From Actinocrispum wychmicini (GTDB taxonomy: Bacteria; Actinomycetota; Actinomycetes; Mycobacteriales; Pseudonocardiaceae), in NCBI RefSeq assembly GCF_004345645.1, contig NZ_SLWS01000002.1, positions 1,240,001 through 1,304,000 of the forward strand: a DNA stretch of 64,000 bases, written 5' to 3'. Within the stretch, counting starts at the first letter, position 1. Each line of letters begins with the position of its first letter. Positions 53,377 to 61,782 of the stretch are shown piece by piece. Position numbers and translations under genes: made by a program. A model generated the notes under the pieces. The model was not told where the DNA came from. It saw only the letters and a list, made by a program, of their open reading frames with translations, and made no database searches.

Positions 53377-53450
53377 TAGCGGGGATAGGATTTGAACCTA
53401 CGACCTCTGGGTTATGAGCCCAGCGAGCTACCGAGCTGCTCCACCCCGCG
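53377..53450 (-). tRNA. tRNA-fMet (CAT), initiator, copy 2
   Basis: Identical to copy 1 except a T-stem pair changed in both arms (GTAGG/CCTAT), so the fold is kept. Initiator features C1 mismatch and GGG/CCC anticodon stem are present. Confidence 0.95.
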
Positions 53451-53524
53451 TTGTGTGTCTATTACTTTACCTGGTGGTTGCGGGGTGGAGCAAATCGGTT
53501 GAACGGATTTCCCGTTTTCGCTGG

Positions 53525-56500
53525 TCAGCCGCCTCCTTGCCCCGGTGTCGGCGACGGCGGCGGGCCGCTCTGCGACGAGGGTGGCGGGGCGGAGGAGGGT
53601 GGAGGTGCCGCGGCTTTCGCCGCGTCGAACCGCTTGGTCGCGGCGTCGAGGTCTTCGAGCGCCTTGCCGATGTCACCGAGGCTGCCGCCCTGTTGCGCGG
53701 TGTGCAGCTTGGCGATGGCCGCGCTGATGTCCGCGATGGCCGCGTTCAGCTCGGGCGTGTTGCCGGAGTTCTGCTGCGCCGGCGGCGGTGCCGCGGTCGA
53801 CGTCCCGGTGTCCGTTGTGCCGTTGTTGTCGCCCGGCTTTGTGGTGTTCTGGCCGCTGCCCGGCCCGAAGACCTGGTCGAGCGCGGCGTCCAGGGTGGGC
53901 GCGAAGCCGACCTTGCCCTTGTAGGACACCAGGATCCGGGCCAACTGCGGGAAGGCGTTGATGTCCTTCTGTTTCAGGTAGATCGGCTCGATGTACACCA
54001 GTCCGCCGCCGACCGGGAGGGTCAGCAGGTTGCCGTACTGGATGTCGGTTCCAGGGTTCTGGAACAGGGTTCTGTCCTTTGCGAACGCGTCCGTGATGCG
54101 GAACTGGTTCTGCACCTGGATGGGTCCGGGGATGGTGTCGCCCTCGGTGGGTAGTCGGAGCACGGTGAAGTGTCCGTATGTGCCCGGGTCGGACGACACG
54201 GAGATCCACGACGCCAGGAACTGCTGTTTCAACGAGTTCAGCGCGCTGATGACCTGGAACGTCGGCTGGCTCTGGCCGGGCGCCTTGGCCAGTACGTAGT
54301 ACGGCGGCTGCTTGGCCGCGTTGCCGCTCGGGTCGAGTCCGCCTTCCCTGGTGGGGTCGGCCGGCACGTCCCAGAAGGTCTGCGCGGAGAAGAACTCCTG
54401 CGGCGTCTTCACGTGGTACTTGGCGAGCAGCTCACGCTGCACCTTGAACAGGTCCTCCGGGTACCGGAAGTGCGCGCTCAGTTCCGGCGAGACCGCGCTC
54501 TTGGGCTGGACCGTCCCGGGGAACACGCTCGACCACGCCTTGAGAACCGGGTCGTTTTCGTCGATGCCGTACAACGTCACGGTGCCGTCGAACGCGTCGA
54601 CAGTCGCCTTCACGGAGTTGCGGATGTACCCGATCTTGCGGTCCTGCTGCTGGCGGGCCACGCCGGTCAGCGAGTCGTTGGTCACCTGGCCGAACGAGGT
54701 GGACTGGGCGTACGGGTAGTTGTCCAGAGTGGTGTATCCGTCGACGATCCACAGGATCCGGCCCTTGACCACGGCCGGGTACGGGTCGGTGTCCAGGGTC
54801 AGCCACGGCGCGGCTTTGGCGACCCGGTCCCGCGGGTTCCGGTTGTACATGATCTTCGAGCCGTCGCTGATGCCGCTGTTGAACAGGATGTTGCGCTCGC
54901 CGTAGTACGCGGCGAACACCAACCGGTTGAACCAGCTGTCGATCGACACGCCGCCTGTGCCCTTGTACAGGTAGCTCCGGTCGGTCGGGGTGTCGTACTC
55001 GCCAGGCGCCTGTCCCCCTGTGCCGCCGACGATCGCGTACTCGGTCCCCAGTTCGCCGTAGTAGACCCGCGGCTCGGTGACCGGGATGTCCATGTGCTGC
55101 TTGGAGTTGATGGCGTTGAGGTCGCTCACCGAGAAGATCGGGTAGCCGCCCTGGGTGCTGTTGGTGGGATCGGTCGACGGCGCGCGGTCGATCTTGTTGG
55201 CCTGCGCGGCGACGAACCCGTTGCCGTGCGTGTAGACCATGTACTTGTTGATCCACGTGTTCTGGCTGTCGGTCAGGCCGGACGACTTCACCTCGCGGGC
55301 GGAGACGATGTACTCCTGCTCCTTGCCGTCCACTATGTACCGGTCGATGTCCAGCTTGTCCGGGAAGCCGTAGAAGTTGGCGCGGGCCTCCTTCTGGTTG
55401 AACGTGGTCGACACGATGCTCGGGTCGAGCAGCCGGACGTTCGGGATCGTGCCGGTGTCGTTGCGGATCTGCTGGTCGGCGCCTGCGGTCGCGTTGTTGT
55501 GGTACTCGTCCACTGAGATCTTGTCGTCGGTCAGCCCGAACGCCTGTTTCGTACCGTTGAGGTTCCGTTCGATCGACGTGGCCTCTTTCTCGTTGGCGTT
55601 CGGCTTGACCGAGAACTGGTCGAGCACGGCCGGCCAGGCGGCGCCGACGAGGAGCCCGGAAAGGACGAGCAGCACCAACGCGATCGCCGGCAGCTGCAGG
55701 TTGCGCAGGAACGCACCGACGAAGAACGCGATCGCACAGAAGATCGCGATGGACATCAGGATGAGCTTGGCCGGCATGACCGCTTTGAGGTCGGTGTACG
55801 AGGCACCGGTGAACAGGTCGTTGCGGCCGGACCAGAGCAGCGTGTACCGGTCGAAGAACAGGTCGATCCCGTAGACCAGGATGAACAGTCCGGCGACAGT
55901 GGACAGGTGCACCCGGGCCGGGCCGGACAGCTGGCCGCCCCGGCCAGCGAGGCGGATGCCGCCGAACAGGTAGTGCGTCACGACGGCGCCGATGAAGGCG
56001 ATCACGAGCGCGACGTAGAACCAGCCGATCAGCCATTCGTAGAACGGCAGCTTGAACGCGTAGAACCCGATGTCGAGGTTGAACTGCGGGTCGGTCTGCC
56101 CGAACGGGACGGAGTGGATCAGCAGCTGGATCTTCTGCCAGTCGCCCTGGCCGCTCCACCCGGCGATGACGCCGACGATGACGGGCAGGCCGATGCCGAA
56201 CAGCCGGAGCCGCTGGACGATGGTCGAGCGGTAGCGGGCGAGCGGGTCCTCAGTGCCGGACACCGGCACGAACACGGGCCGTGTCCGGTACGCGATGGTC
56301 AGGCTGATCGCGAGCAGCCCGCCGACGAAGACCGCGATGGCGAAGAACAACCCGATCCTGGTGAGGACCTGGGTGGTGAACACCGAGCGGAACCCCACCT
56401 CGCCGAACCACAGCCAGTCGACGTACGTGTCGAGCAACCGGGAGCCGACAAGGAGGACGAGGACGATCACCGCCGCGATGATCAGCAGGATGCGGCTGCG

Positions 56501-56542
56501 GCGAGACAACTTCGGCAAGCCGATCGAGGGCCGAGAGGCCAC
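53525..56542 (-). CDS. UPF0182-family membrane protein
   Basis: 1005 residues from the GTG at 56542, chosen for AGGAG nine bases upstream; ATG 56572 adds ten residues. Seven transmembrane helices occupy the first 330 residues (RILLIIAAVIVLVLLVGSRL onward). A large extracellular domain follows, with FYGFPDKLDIDRYIVDG, RVYYGELGTEYAIVGG and a KTPQEFFSAQTFWDVPADPT segment. The tail is Pro/Ser/Gly-rich. The family is conserved in actinobacteria, with no established role. Confidence 0.92.
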   Translation of the reverse strand: MASRPSIGLPKLSRRSRILLIIAAVIVLVLLVGSRLLDTYVDWLWFGEVGFRSVFTTQVLTRIGLFFAIAVFVGGLLAISLTIAYRTRPVFVPVSGTEDPLARYRSTIVQRLRLFGIGLPVIVGVIAGWSGQGDWQKIQLLIHSVPFGQTDPQFNLDIGFYAFKLPFYEWLIGWFYVALVIAFIGAVVTHYLFGGIRLAGRGGQLSGPARVHLSTVAGLFILVYGIDLFFDRYTLLWSGRNDLFTGASYTDLKAVMPAKLILMSIAIFCAIAFFVGAFLRNLQLPAIALVLLVLSGLLVGAAWPAVLDQFSVKPNANEKEATSIERNLNGTKQAFGLTDDKISVDEYHNNATAGADQQIRNDTGTIPNVRLLDPSIVSTTFNQKEARANFYGFPDKLDIDRYIVDGKEQEYIVSAREVKSSGLTDSQNTWINKYMVYTHGNGFVAAQANKIDRAPSTDPTNSTQGGYPIFSVSDLNAINSKQHMDIPVTEPRVYYGELGTEYAIVGGTGGQAPGEYDTPTDRSYLYKGTGGVSIDSWFNRLVFAAYYGERNILFNSGISDGSKIMYNRNPRDRVAKAAPWLTLDTDPYPAVVKGRILWIVDGYTTLDNYPYAQSTSFGQVTNDSLTGVARQQQDRKIGYIRNSVKATVDAFDGTVTLYGIDENDPVLKAWSSVFPGTVQPKSAVSPELSAHFRYPEDLFKVQRELLAKYHVKTPQEFFSAQTFWDVPADPTREGGLDPSGNAAKQPPYYVLAKAPGQSQPTFQVISALNSLKQQFLASWISVSSDPGTYGHFTVLRLPTEGDTIPGPIQVQNQFRITDAFAKDRTLFQNPGTDIQYGNLLTLPVGGGLVYIEPIYLKQKDINAFPQLARILVSYKGKVGFAPTLDAALDQVFGPGSGQNTTKPGDNNGTTDTGTSTAAPPPAQQNSGNTPELNAAIADISAAIAKLHTAQQGGSLGDIGKALEDLDAATKRFDAAKAAAPPPSSAPPPSSQSGPPPSPTPGQGGG

Positions 56543-56665
56543 TGGACACGCTCCTGGTGTAGCGATCTTCATTCGGGCGGACAGCCGCCCGCTCGACAGC
56601 CATCCCAGATGTCCAACTCTACGGACGGTGTTCCGGTTCCCGACTCGGGGCGCCCGGATGGGAGC

Positions 56666-57184
56666 ATGGGCGCCGTGTCGAGCACCGAGCGTTCCGTCGA
56701 TCTCCCGTCGCTGGCCAAGGAGGTCGAGAGCTTCGTCGGCGCGGCCGGCTGGGACCAGCCGCCCCAGCTGTTCGCCCTGGTCCCCACGGCCGATCTGCTG
56801 GCGGCCCAGCCCGACCTGGCCGGCCAGCTGGACCCGGGCGCGGCACTGACGCCGATCGCGCAGGACGAGCTTCCTGAGGGTGATCTCAGCAAAGCCCTCG
56901 CGGAGATCATGTGGCCGCCCGCGGTGCACGGCTGCGCGCTGGTGCAGGAGATAGTGGTGCTGCCGCCGGCGGCCGAGGCGGAACTGGCCGACGAACACGA
57001 CGAGACCAGGCTGCGCCAGTTGGCCATTGACCATCCGGAGCGCCAGGAGGCCCGCCTGGTGGCCGCGGTGCTGAGAACCGGCGACCGCGCGTGCGTGATG
57101 CGGTTGCGCGACCACGAGGACCTGCTGACCGGCCCGGACCTGGCGTCGAACCTGACGGCGGCCCTCAGCGCCACCTTCGACTGA
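56666..57184 (+). CDS. PPA1309-like conserved protein
   Basis: 172 residues from ATG 56666 (GTG 56675 possible). VDLPSLAKEVESFVGAAGWD, QPPQLFALVPTADLLAAQP and AEIMWPPAVHGCALVQEIVV are the conserved blocks of this small actinobacterial family. Divergent from the UPF0182 gene and convergent with the YlbL-like gene, the usual arrangement. Function unknown. Confidence 0.85.
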   Translation: MGAVSSTERSVDLPSLAKEVESFVGAAGWDQPPQLFALVPTADLLAAQPDLAGQLDPGAALTPIAQDELPEGDLSKALAEIMWPPAVHGCALVQEIVVLPPAAEAELADEHDETRLRQLAIDHPERQEARLVAAVLRTGDRACVMRLRDHEDLLTGPDLASNLTAALSATFD

Positions 57185-57190
57185 GCGCCG

Positions 57191-58258
57191 TCAGCAACCG
57201 GGGACCGGCTTGCCCGCCTTGAGGTCCTTGAGTGCCTGCACGGCCCCGGCCAGGGTGTCCACCTTGACCAGCTGCAGGCCGGCCGGCGGGTTGCCCATCG
57301 CCTCCGCGCAGTTGTCCTTCGGCACGAGGAACACCTTGGCGCCGTCCTCGGCCGCGGCGACCAGCTTGAACGGGATCCCGCCGATCTGCCCGACGTTGCC
57401 CCTGGGGTCGATCTCGCCGGTGCCGGCGATCGGCCGGCCGCCGGCCAGGTCGTCGCCGGTCAGCCGGTCCACGATGGCCAGCGAGAAGATCAGCCCGGCC
57501 GAGGGTCCGCCGACGTCCTGCAGGTGGATCGTGGTCTTGAACGGCACGTCCGCGCGGTCGACCGCGCTGATCCCCATGAACCCCTGGTCGCGGTCGGTCG
57601 CCTTGCCCAGGGTCAGCGACAGGGTCTGCCGGGCGCCGCCGCGTTCCAGCACGACCTGGATGACCTGGCCGGGCCGGGTGTCCCTGACCGAGTTCACCAC
57701 GTCGTCCTGCTGGTGGACGTCGTGCCCGTTGACCGTGATCAGCTTGTCGCCCGGCTTGATCACCTGGTCCGCGGGCGCGCCCTGGGTGACCTGGTTGACG
57801 ATCACCTTGACCGGGTTGCCGAGGTAGCGCAGCGCGGCGACCTCGGCGTCGCTCTGCGAGTCCTGGAACAGCTGGACGTTCTGCTTCTGGACGTCGTCCT
57901 CGGTCTGGCCCGGCTTGATGTACTCCTCGCGCGGCGCGAGCGCGTAGCGGCCGCTGACCCACAGGCCGAACGCGCCGAACAGCGTGACGTCACGCTTCAG
58001 CGAAACGGTCGTCATCCGCAGCTGCCCGGTGGTCGGGTACGTCTTGGTGCCCTCCACCTGGACGATCTCGGTGCCGTTGACCTCGCTGAGCGTGTCGTAC
58101 GTCGGTCCGGGGCCGAGCGCCACGAACGGGACGGGCACGAGCGCGCCAAGGATCGCCAGCACGATCACGATCAGAATGCTCAGCAGCACCGTCCACCCGC
58201 GGCGGCTCAGCTGCCAGCGCTCGTCCCGAGCTGGGGCCTGTTCGCTGGGAGTACTCAC
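57191..58258 (-). CDS. YlbL-like PDZ and Lon-type (S16) protease
   Basis: 355 residues: one N-terminal helix (TVLLSILIVIVLAILGALVP), a PDZ domain at about 140-215 (GAPADQVIKPGDKLITVNGH) and an S16 proteolytic domain with catalytic Ser253 (DVGGPSAGLIFSLAIVD) and Lys298 (GGIPFKLVAAAEDG). An envelope-facing, ATP-independent protease. Its substrates are unknown. Confidence 0.92.
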   Translation of the reverse strand: MSTPSEQAPARDERWQLSRRGWTVLLSILIVIVLAILGALVPVPFVALGPGPTYDTLSEVNGTEIVQVEGTKTYPTTGQLRMTTVSLKRDVTLFGAFGLWVSGRYALAPREEYIKPGQTEDDVQKQNVQLFQDSQSDAEVAALRYLGNPVKVIVNQVTQGAPADQVIKPGDKLITVNGHDVHQQDDVVNSVRDTRPGQVIQVVLERGGARQTLSLTLGKATDRDQGFMGISAVDRADVPFKTTIHLQDVGGPSAGLIFSLAIVDRLTGDDLAGGRPIAGTGEIDPRGNVGQIGGIPFKLVAAAEDGAKVFLVPKDNCAEAMGNPPAGLQLVKVDTLAGAVQALKDLKAGKPVPGC

Positions 58259-58302
58259 GAGGCCACAGCCTACGACCAGGCCACGCCGCGTACCGTGGAG
58301 GT

Positions 58303-59598
58303 ATGAACGACCTCCCCTTCGGCTTCAACTTGCCGGAGCCCAACGACGGCGACAAGAACGATCCCGCCAAGAAGAACACGCCGGGCGGAGGTCAGGAGAA
58401 TCCGTTCGGCCAGCTCGGGGAGATGCTCAGCCAACTCGGCCAGATGCTCAGCCAGGCCGGGAACTCGACCGGGCCGGTCAACTACGACCTGGCCAAGCAG
58501 ATCGCGATGCAGCGACTGGCCGAGACCGAGCCGGCCGGCGCCGAGTCGCCTGAGGCGGTCGCCGACGCCGCCCGGCTGGCCGAGCTGTGGCTGGACGCGG
58601 TGACGATCCTGCCGGCCGGCGCCACGTCGACCAGGTCGTGGACGGCCAAGGACTGGGTGGAGAAGACCCTGCCGACCTGGCAGCGGCTGTGCGACCCGGT
58701 GGCCCGCCGGATGTCCGGCGCGTGGGTGGACGCACTGCCGAGCGAGGCCAAGGAGGCGGCTGGCCCGCTGCTGTCCATGGTCGGCCAGATGGGCGGCATG
58801 GCGTTCGGGTCTCAGTTGGGTAACGCTCTCGCACAGCTCGGCGCCGAAGTTCTCACATCGACCGATATCGGGCTGCCGCTCGGCCCGGAGGCGGTCGGCG
58901 CCCTGCTGCCGGTGAACATCTCGAAGTTCAGCGAGGGCCTGGAGCGGCCCGCCAGCGAGGTCCTCGTCTTCCTCGCCGCGCGCGAGGCCGCGCACCAACG
59001 CCTGTTCGCTCACGTTCCGTGGCTACGGCAGCGCCTGCTGGCGACGGTCGAGGAGTTCGCCCGCGGCATCACGGTCGACACGTCCGCACTCGAACAACTG
59101 ACCGCCCAGGTCGACCCGGCCAACCCACAGTCGATCGAGCAGGTCATGCAGTCCGGCATGTTCGAGCCGCAGACCACACCGGAGCAGGAGGTCGCGCTGG
59201 CCCGGTTGGAGACCTTGCTCGCGCTGGTCGAAGGCTGGGTGGACGTGGTGGTCGCGGACGCGGTGGCCGACCGGCTGCCGGGTGCGGACGCCCTGCGTGA
59301 GACGCTCCGCCGCCGGCGCGCCTCAGGTGGCCCGGCCGAGCAGACGTTCGCCACCCTGGTCGGGCTGGAACTGCGGCCACGCCGGCTGCGAGCGGCCTCC
59401 GCCCTGTGGCGTCTGGTCGGCGACAAGCACGGAACCGACGTCCGGGACGGCATCTGGGCGCACCCCGACCTGGTGCCCACCGCCGAGGACCTGGACGACC
59501 CGATGGAGTTCGCCGACCGGCTGGCCGCCGGCGCGACCGAGGACCCGATCGCCGAGCTCAAGCGCACCGAAGAAGCCGAGCGCGACGAGGACGAGTGA
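58303..59598 (+). CDS. DUF2342-type putative metallohydrolase
   Basis: 431 residues. A Gln-rich start (FGQLGEMLSQLGQMLSQAGN) precedes the conserved region: GQMGGMAFGSQLGNALAQLG, LVFLAAREAAHQRLFAHVPW and GWVDVVVADAVADRLPGADA. This is the family annotated as zinc-dependent metalloprotease or putative hydrolase, although a classical HExxH is not obvious. Divergent from the YlbL-like gene, as in many actinobacteria. Confidence 0.85.
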   Translation: MNDLPFGFNLPEPNDGDKNDPAKKNTPGGGQENPFGQLGEMLSQLGQMLSQAGNSTGPVNYDLAKQIAMQRLAETEPAGAESPEAVADAARLAELWLDAVTILPAGATSTRSWTAKDWVEKTLPTWQRLCDPVARRMSGAWVDALPSEAKEAAGPLLSMVGQMGGMAFGSQLGNALAQLGAEVLTSTDIGLPLGPEAVGALLPVNISKFSEGLERPASEVLVFLAAREAAHQRLFAHVPWLRQRLLATVEEFARGITVDTSALEQLTAQVDPANPQSIEQVMQSGMFEPQTTPEQEVALARLETLLALVEGWVDVVVADAVADRLPGADALRETLRRRRASGGPAEQTFATLVGLELRPRRLRAASALWRLVGDKHGTDVRDGIWAHPDLVPTAEDLDDPMEFADRLAAGATEDPIAELKRTEEAERDEDE

Positions 59599-60067
59599 CG
59601 CCGCCGGCGGGGTGACCCCTCGGCCTGCTGCCCGACAGCCACCTCGCCGCCGGGCGTCACCCCGCCACGGGGTACCCCGTCCCCGCCAGGCGCCCTCGCC
59701 ACGGGGCGCCCCATCGCCACCCGGCACCCATCGCCGCCCGGCACCCATCGCCGCCCGGCACCCATCACCACCCGGCACCCATCACCACTGGGTGCCACCT
59801 CGCCACCTGATACTCGTTACCGCTGGGCACCTTGTCGCTGCCGGGGCGCCACCTCACCGCCACCCGATCACCGCCTCGCCACCGAGCACCCATCTCTCTA
59901 CCTGACACCCTGTCACCGCCCGTCACCCCGTGCGCCGAGCCGACCCGACCAGATTCCCCACCCTCGCCGACTCAGCGCCCCCGTGCGCTGCCGGCGCACC
60001 ACACGAACCAGGGCGGGCCATCCGGCAAGATGGCCCGCCCCGAGCACCAGTGCCCCCGTTCCCCTTC
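59599..60067. other. Gene-free stretch with repeats
   Basis: No convincing gene. It is C-rich on the plus strand and dominated by the 17-bp minisatellite listed next and its decayed variants (CACCTCGCCAC, CACCGCC) to about 59930. Confidence 0.6.
59707..59800. repeat. 17-bp tandem repeat (minisatellite)
   Basis: About five units of GGCACCCATCGCCGCCC, with variants ATCACCACC. Degenerate copies continue for another 120 bases. It lies behind the DUF2342 gene and could vary between strains. Confidence 0.75.
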
Positions 60068-60595
60068 TCAGTCGTCCATCGGCCCTGAGCCCGCCGCCGA
60101 CGCCAGACCTTCGAGGTACCCGATGGCCCGCTCGGTGCGCGGATAGCGTTGTACCAGCTCCCAGAACTCCTGGTCATGACCTGGTACCAGCAGGTGCGCC
60201 AACTCGTGCACCAGCACGTAGTCCAACACCCACGGCGGCACTGCCCGCAAGCGCTCGCTGATCCGGATCGTCCGGTCGACGGGCGTGCAGGATGCCCAAC
60301 GCGTGCGCATGGGTGGCACCCAACGCACGCTCAACGGGACGGCCACGCCGTCCAGATGTCGCTCCGACAGCTCCGCACACCTGGCGAGCAGCGCGCTGTC
60401 CGACGTCCTGGCCGGAGACCGGCGCTTGGACTCGCTGCGCAGCAGGCGGCGTTGCATCTCGGCAACCCAATGCGCTTCTTCTTTCTTGGTCATCCGAGCA
60501 GGGAGCAGGACGACAAGGGTGTCCCCCTCCCGGTACGCGGTGACTGTCCGAGTACGCCGCTTGCTGCGACGTACTTCGACGAGTGGTTCGGCCAC
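60068..60595 (-). CDS. YgjP/M48-like metallopeptidase
   Basis: 175 residues from GTG 60595. VEVRRSKRRTRTVTAYREGD start, RWASCTPVDRTIRISERLRA and the zinc site HELAHLLVPGH (His130, Glu131, His134, His140) match the YgjP-like (DUF45) peptidases. Divergent from the ThiF-like gene. Substrate unknown. Confidence 0.85.
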   Translation of the reverse strand: MAEPLVEVRRSKRRTRTVTAYREGDTLVVLLPARMTKKEEAHWVAEMQRRLLRSESKRRSPARTSDSALLARCAELSERHLDGVAVPLSVRWVPPMRTRWASCTPVDRTIRISERLRAVPPWVLDYVLVHELAHLLVPGHDQEFWELVQRYPRTERAIGYLEGLASAAGSGPMDD

Positions 60596-60713
60596 CCGAC
60601 AACCGTACGACCAACCACCGACAATCCGGGACTCGCCAGGAGGGTGACCTTCACCCACAGGCCCCTGTGGACAACCGTTTGGCATGTCACGCATCCCTTG
60701 CGAGCCTTAAGGT

Positions 60714-61733
60714 ATGTCACATAGTGAGAGCATGCTGCCCCGCCGACTGAGGTTGCTCGCGGGGCTGCCCGTGCTGCGCCGCGGCGACCACGAGATCCAG
60801 CTCGGTCTTGATCCGCGACACGCCGTGGTGATCGAAGGAGTAACCAAGACGATCGCGGAGAGTGTTCGCCAGCTGGACGGGCACGCGCACACCCGGCAGC
60901 TGCTCGAGCGAACCCCGGAGGCCGACCGGCCGGCGTTGATCTCGCTGCTGCGCGAGCTGTTCGAGATCGGGATGGTCGAGGACGCGACGGAATCCGGCGC
61001 ACCCTGCCGACTGACAGCCGACGCCATGACGTGGGCACTGCGCACCGGCGGCATTCCGGGCCAGTTGGCCGGTTCGCGCCGTGCCGCGTCCGTGCTGGTG
61101 CACGGATCCGGCCGGATCGGAGTCGCGGTCGGCAGCCTGTTGGTGGCCGCCGGCATCGGCGCGGTCGAGGTGAGCGCCGAAGGACACGTCGCCCCGGAGG
61201 ACATCGGCTGCGGCTATCTCGACGCCGACCTCGGCACACCGAGGCGGGTCGCGGCCCGCCGGGCGTTGCAACGGCACGGCGATGTACGCCGGGTGATCAA
61301 GCCGAACCTGGTCGTGCTGACCGACTCCGCGGTGCCAGCGCCCGAGGTGGTCGCCCAGCTGCTGGCCGGTTCGGTCCCCCATCTGGCCGCACGGGTCCGT
61401 GAAGGCCTGGGCATCGTCGGGCCGTTCGTCGTTCCCGGCCGCAGCAGCTGCCTCGGCTGCGCCGACCTGCACCGGGCGGATATCGACCCCAAGTGGCCGA
61501 CGGTCGCGGCCCAGCTCGTCGGCCGGATCCAGCCGGCCGACCTGACCAGCGCGCACGTGACCGCCGCGCTGGCCGCCGAGCAGGTCCTGCAGGCCCTGGC
61601 CTGGTTGCCGAACGGTGATCGACTGCCGCCGACGTGGAACACCACGATCGAACTGGACCCGTTCCACGGCCGGATCCACCACCGCGACTGGCCACCCCAT
61701 CCAGCGTGCACGTGTGGCGCGCGACAGCCGTAG
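60714..61733 (+). CDS. ThiF/cyclodehydratase-like protein
   Basis: 339 residues. An N-terminal winged-helix-like part (AESVRQLDGHAHTRQLLERT) is followed by a ThiF-like Rossmann domain whose glycine loop reads VLVHGSGRIGVAVGSLLVAA. A zinc site is likely formed by CLGCADLHR and the C-terminal CTCGARQP. The adenylation residues of active E1 enzymes are not obvious. This resembles the E1-like partner proteins of azole-peptide cyclodehydratases, but no precursor or other enzyme is near; in this conserved locus its job is unknown. Confidence 0.75.
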   Translation: MSHSESMLPRRLRLLAGLPVLRRGDHEIQLGLDPRHAVVIEGVTKTIAESVRQLDGHAHTRQLLERTPEADRPALISLLRELFEIGMVEDATESGAPCRLTADAMTWALRTGGIPGQLAGSRRAASVLVHGSGRIGVAVGSLLVAAGIGAVEVSAEGHVAPEDIGCGYLDADLGTPRRVAARRALQRHGDVRRVIKPNLVVLTDSAVPAPEVVAQLLAGSVPHLAARVREGLGIVGPFVVPGRSSCLGCADLHRADIDPKWPTVAAQLVGRIQPADLTSAHVTAALAAEQVLQALAWLPNGDRLPPTWNTTIELDPFHGRIHHRDWPPHPACTCGARQP

Positions 61734-61782
61734 AACCAGGAAAAGGCTGCGAAACGGGCACTGGACACGGGAGAATCAGGAA

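Larger units (their letters stand above)
53266..53456. repeat. 191-bp direct repeat, copy B, with initiator tRNA
   Basis: Second copy of the 51341-51531 repeat. The two copies flank the two DJ-1-type genes, so the 1.7-kb block between them could be lost or amplified by recombination. Confidence 0.9.

Noticed and set aside
54432..56159. A 575-codon frame inside the UPF0182 gene
   Set aside because: It is an alternative frame of UPF0182, rich in Arg and Pro, with no motif of its own.
59707..59800. Possible CRISPR array
   Set aside because: The 17-bp units are directly adjacent without spacers and there are no cas genes.
60714..61733. Second ubiquitin-like or azole-peptide system around the ThiF-like gene
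   Set aside because: No UBL, precursor peptide, dehydrogenase or peptidase of such a pathway is near. The neighbours are ordinary conserved actinobacterial genes and the adenylation residues are not evident.
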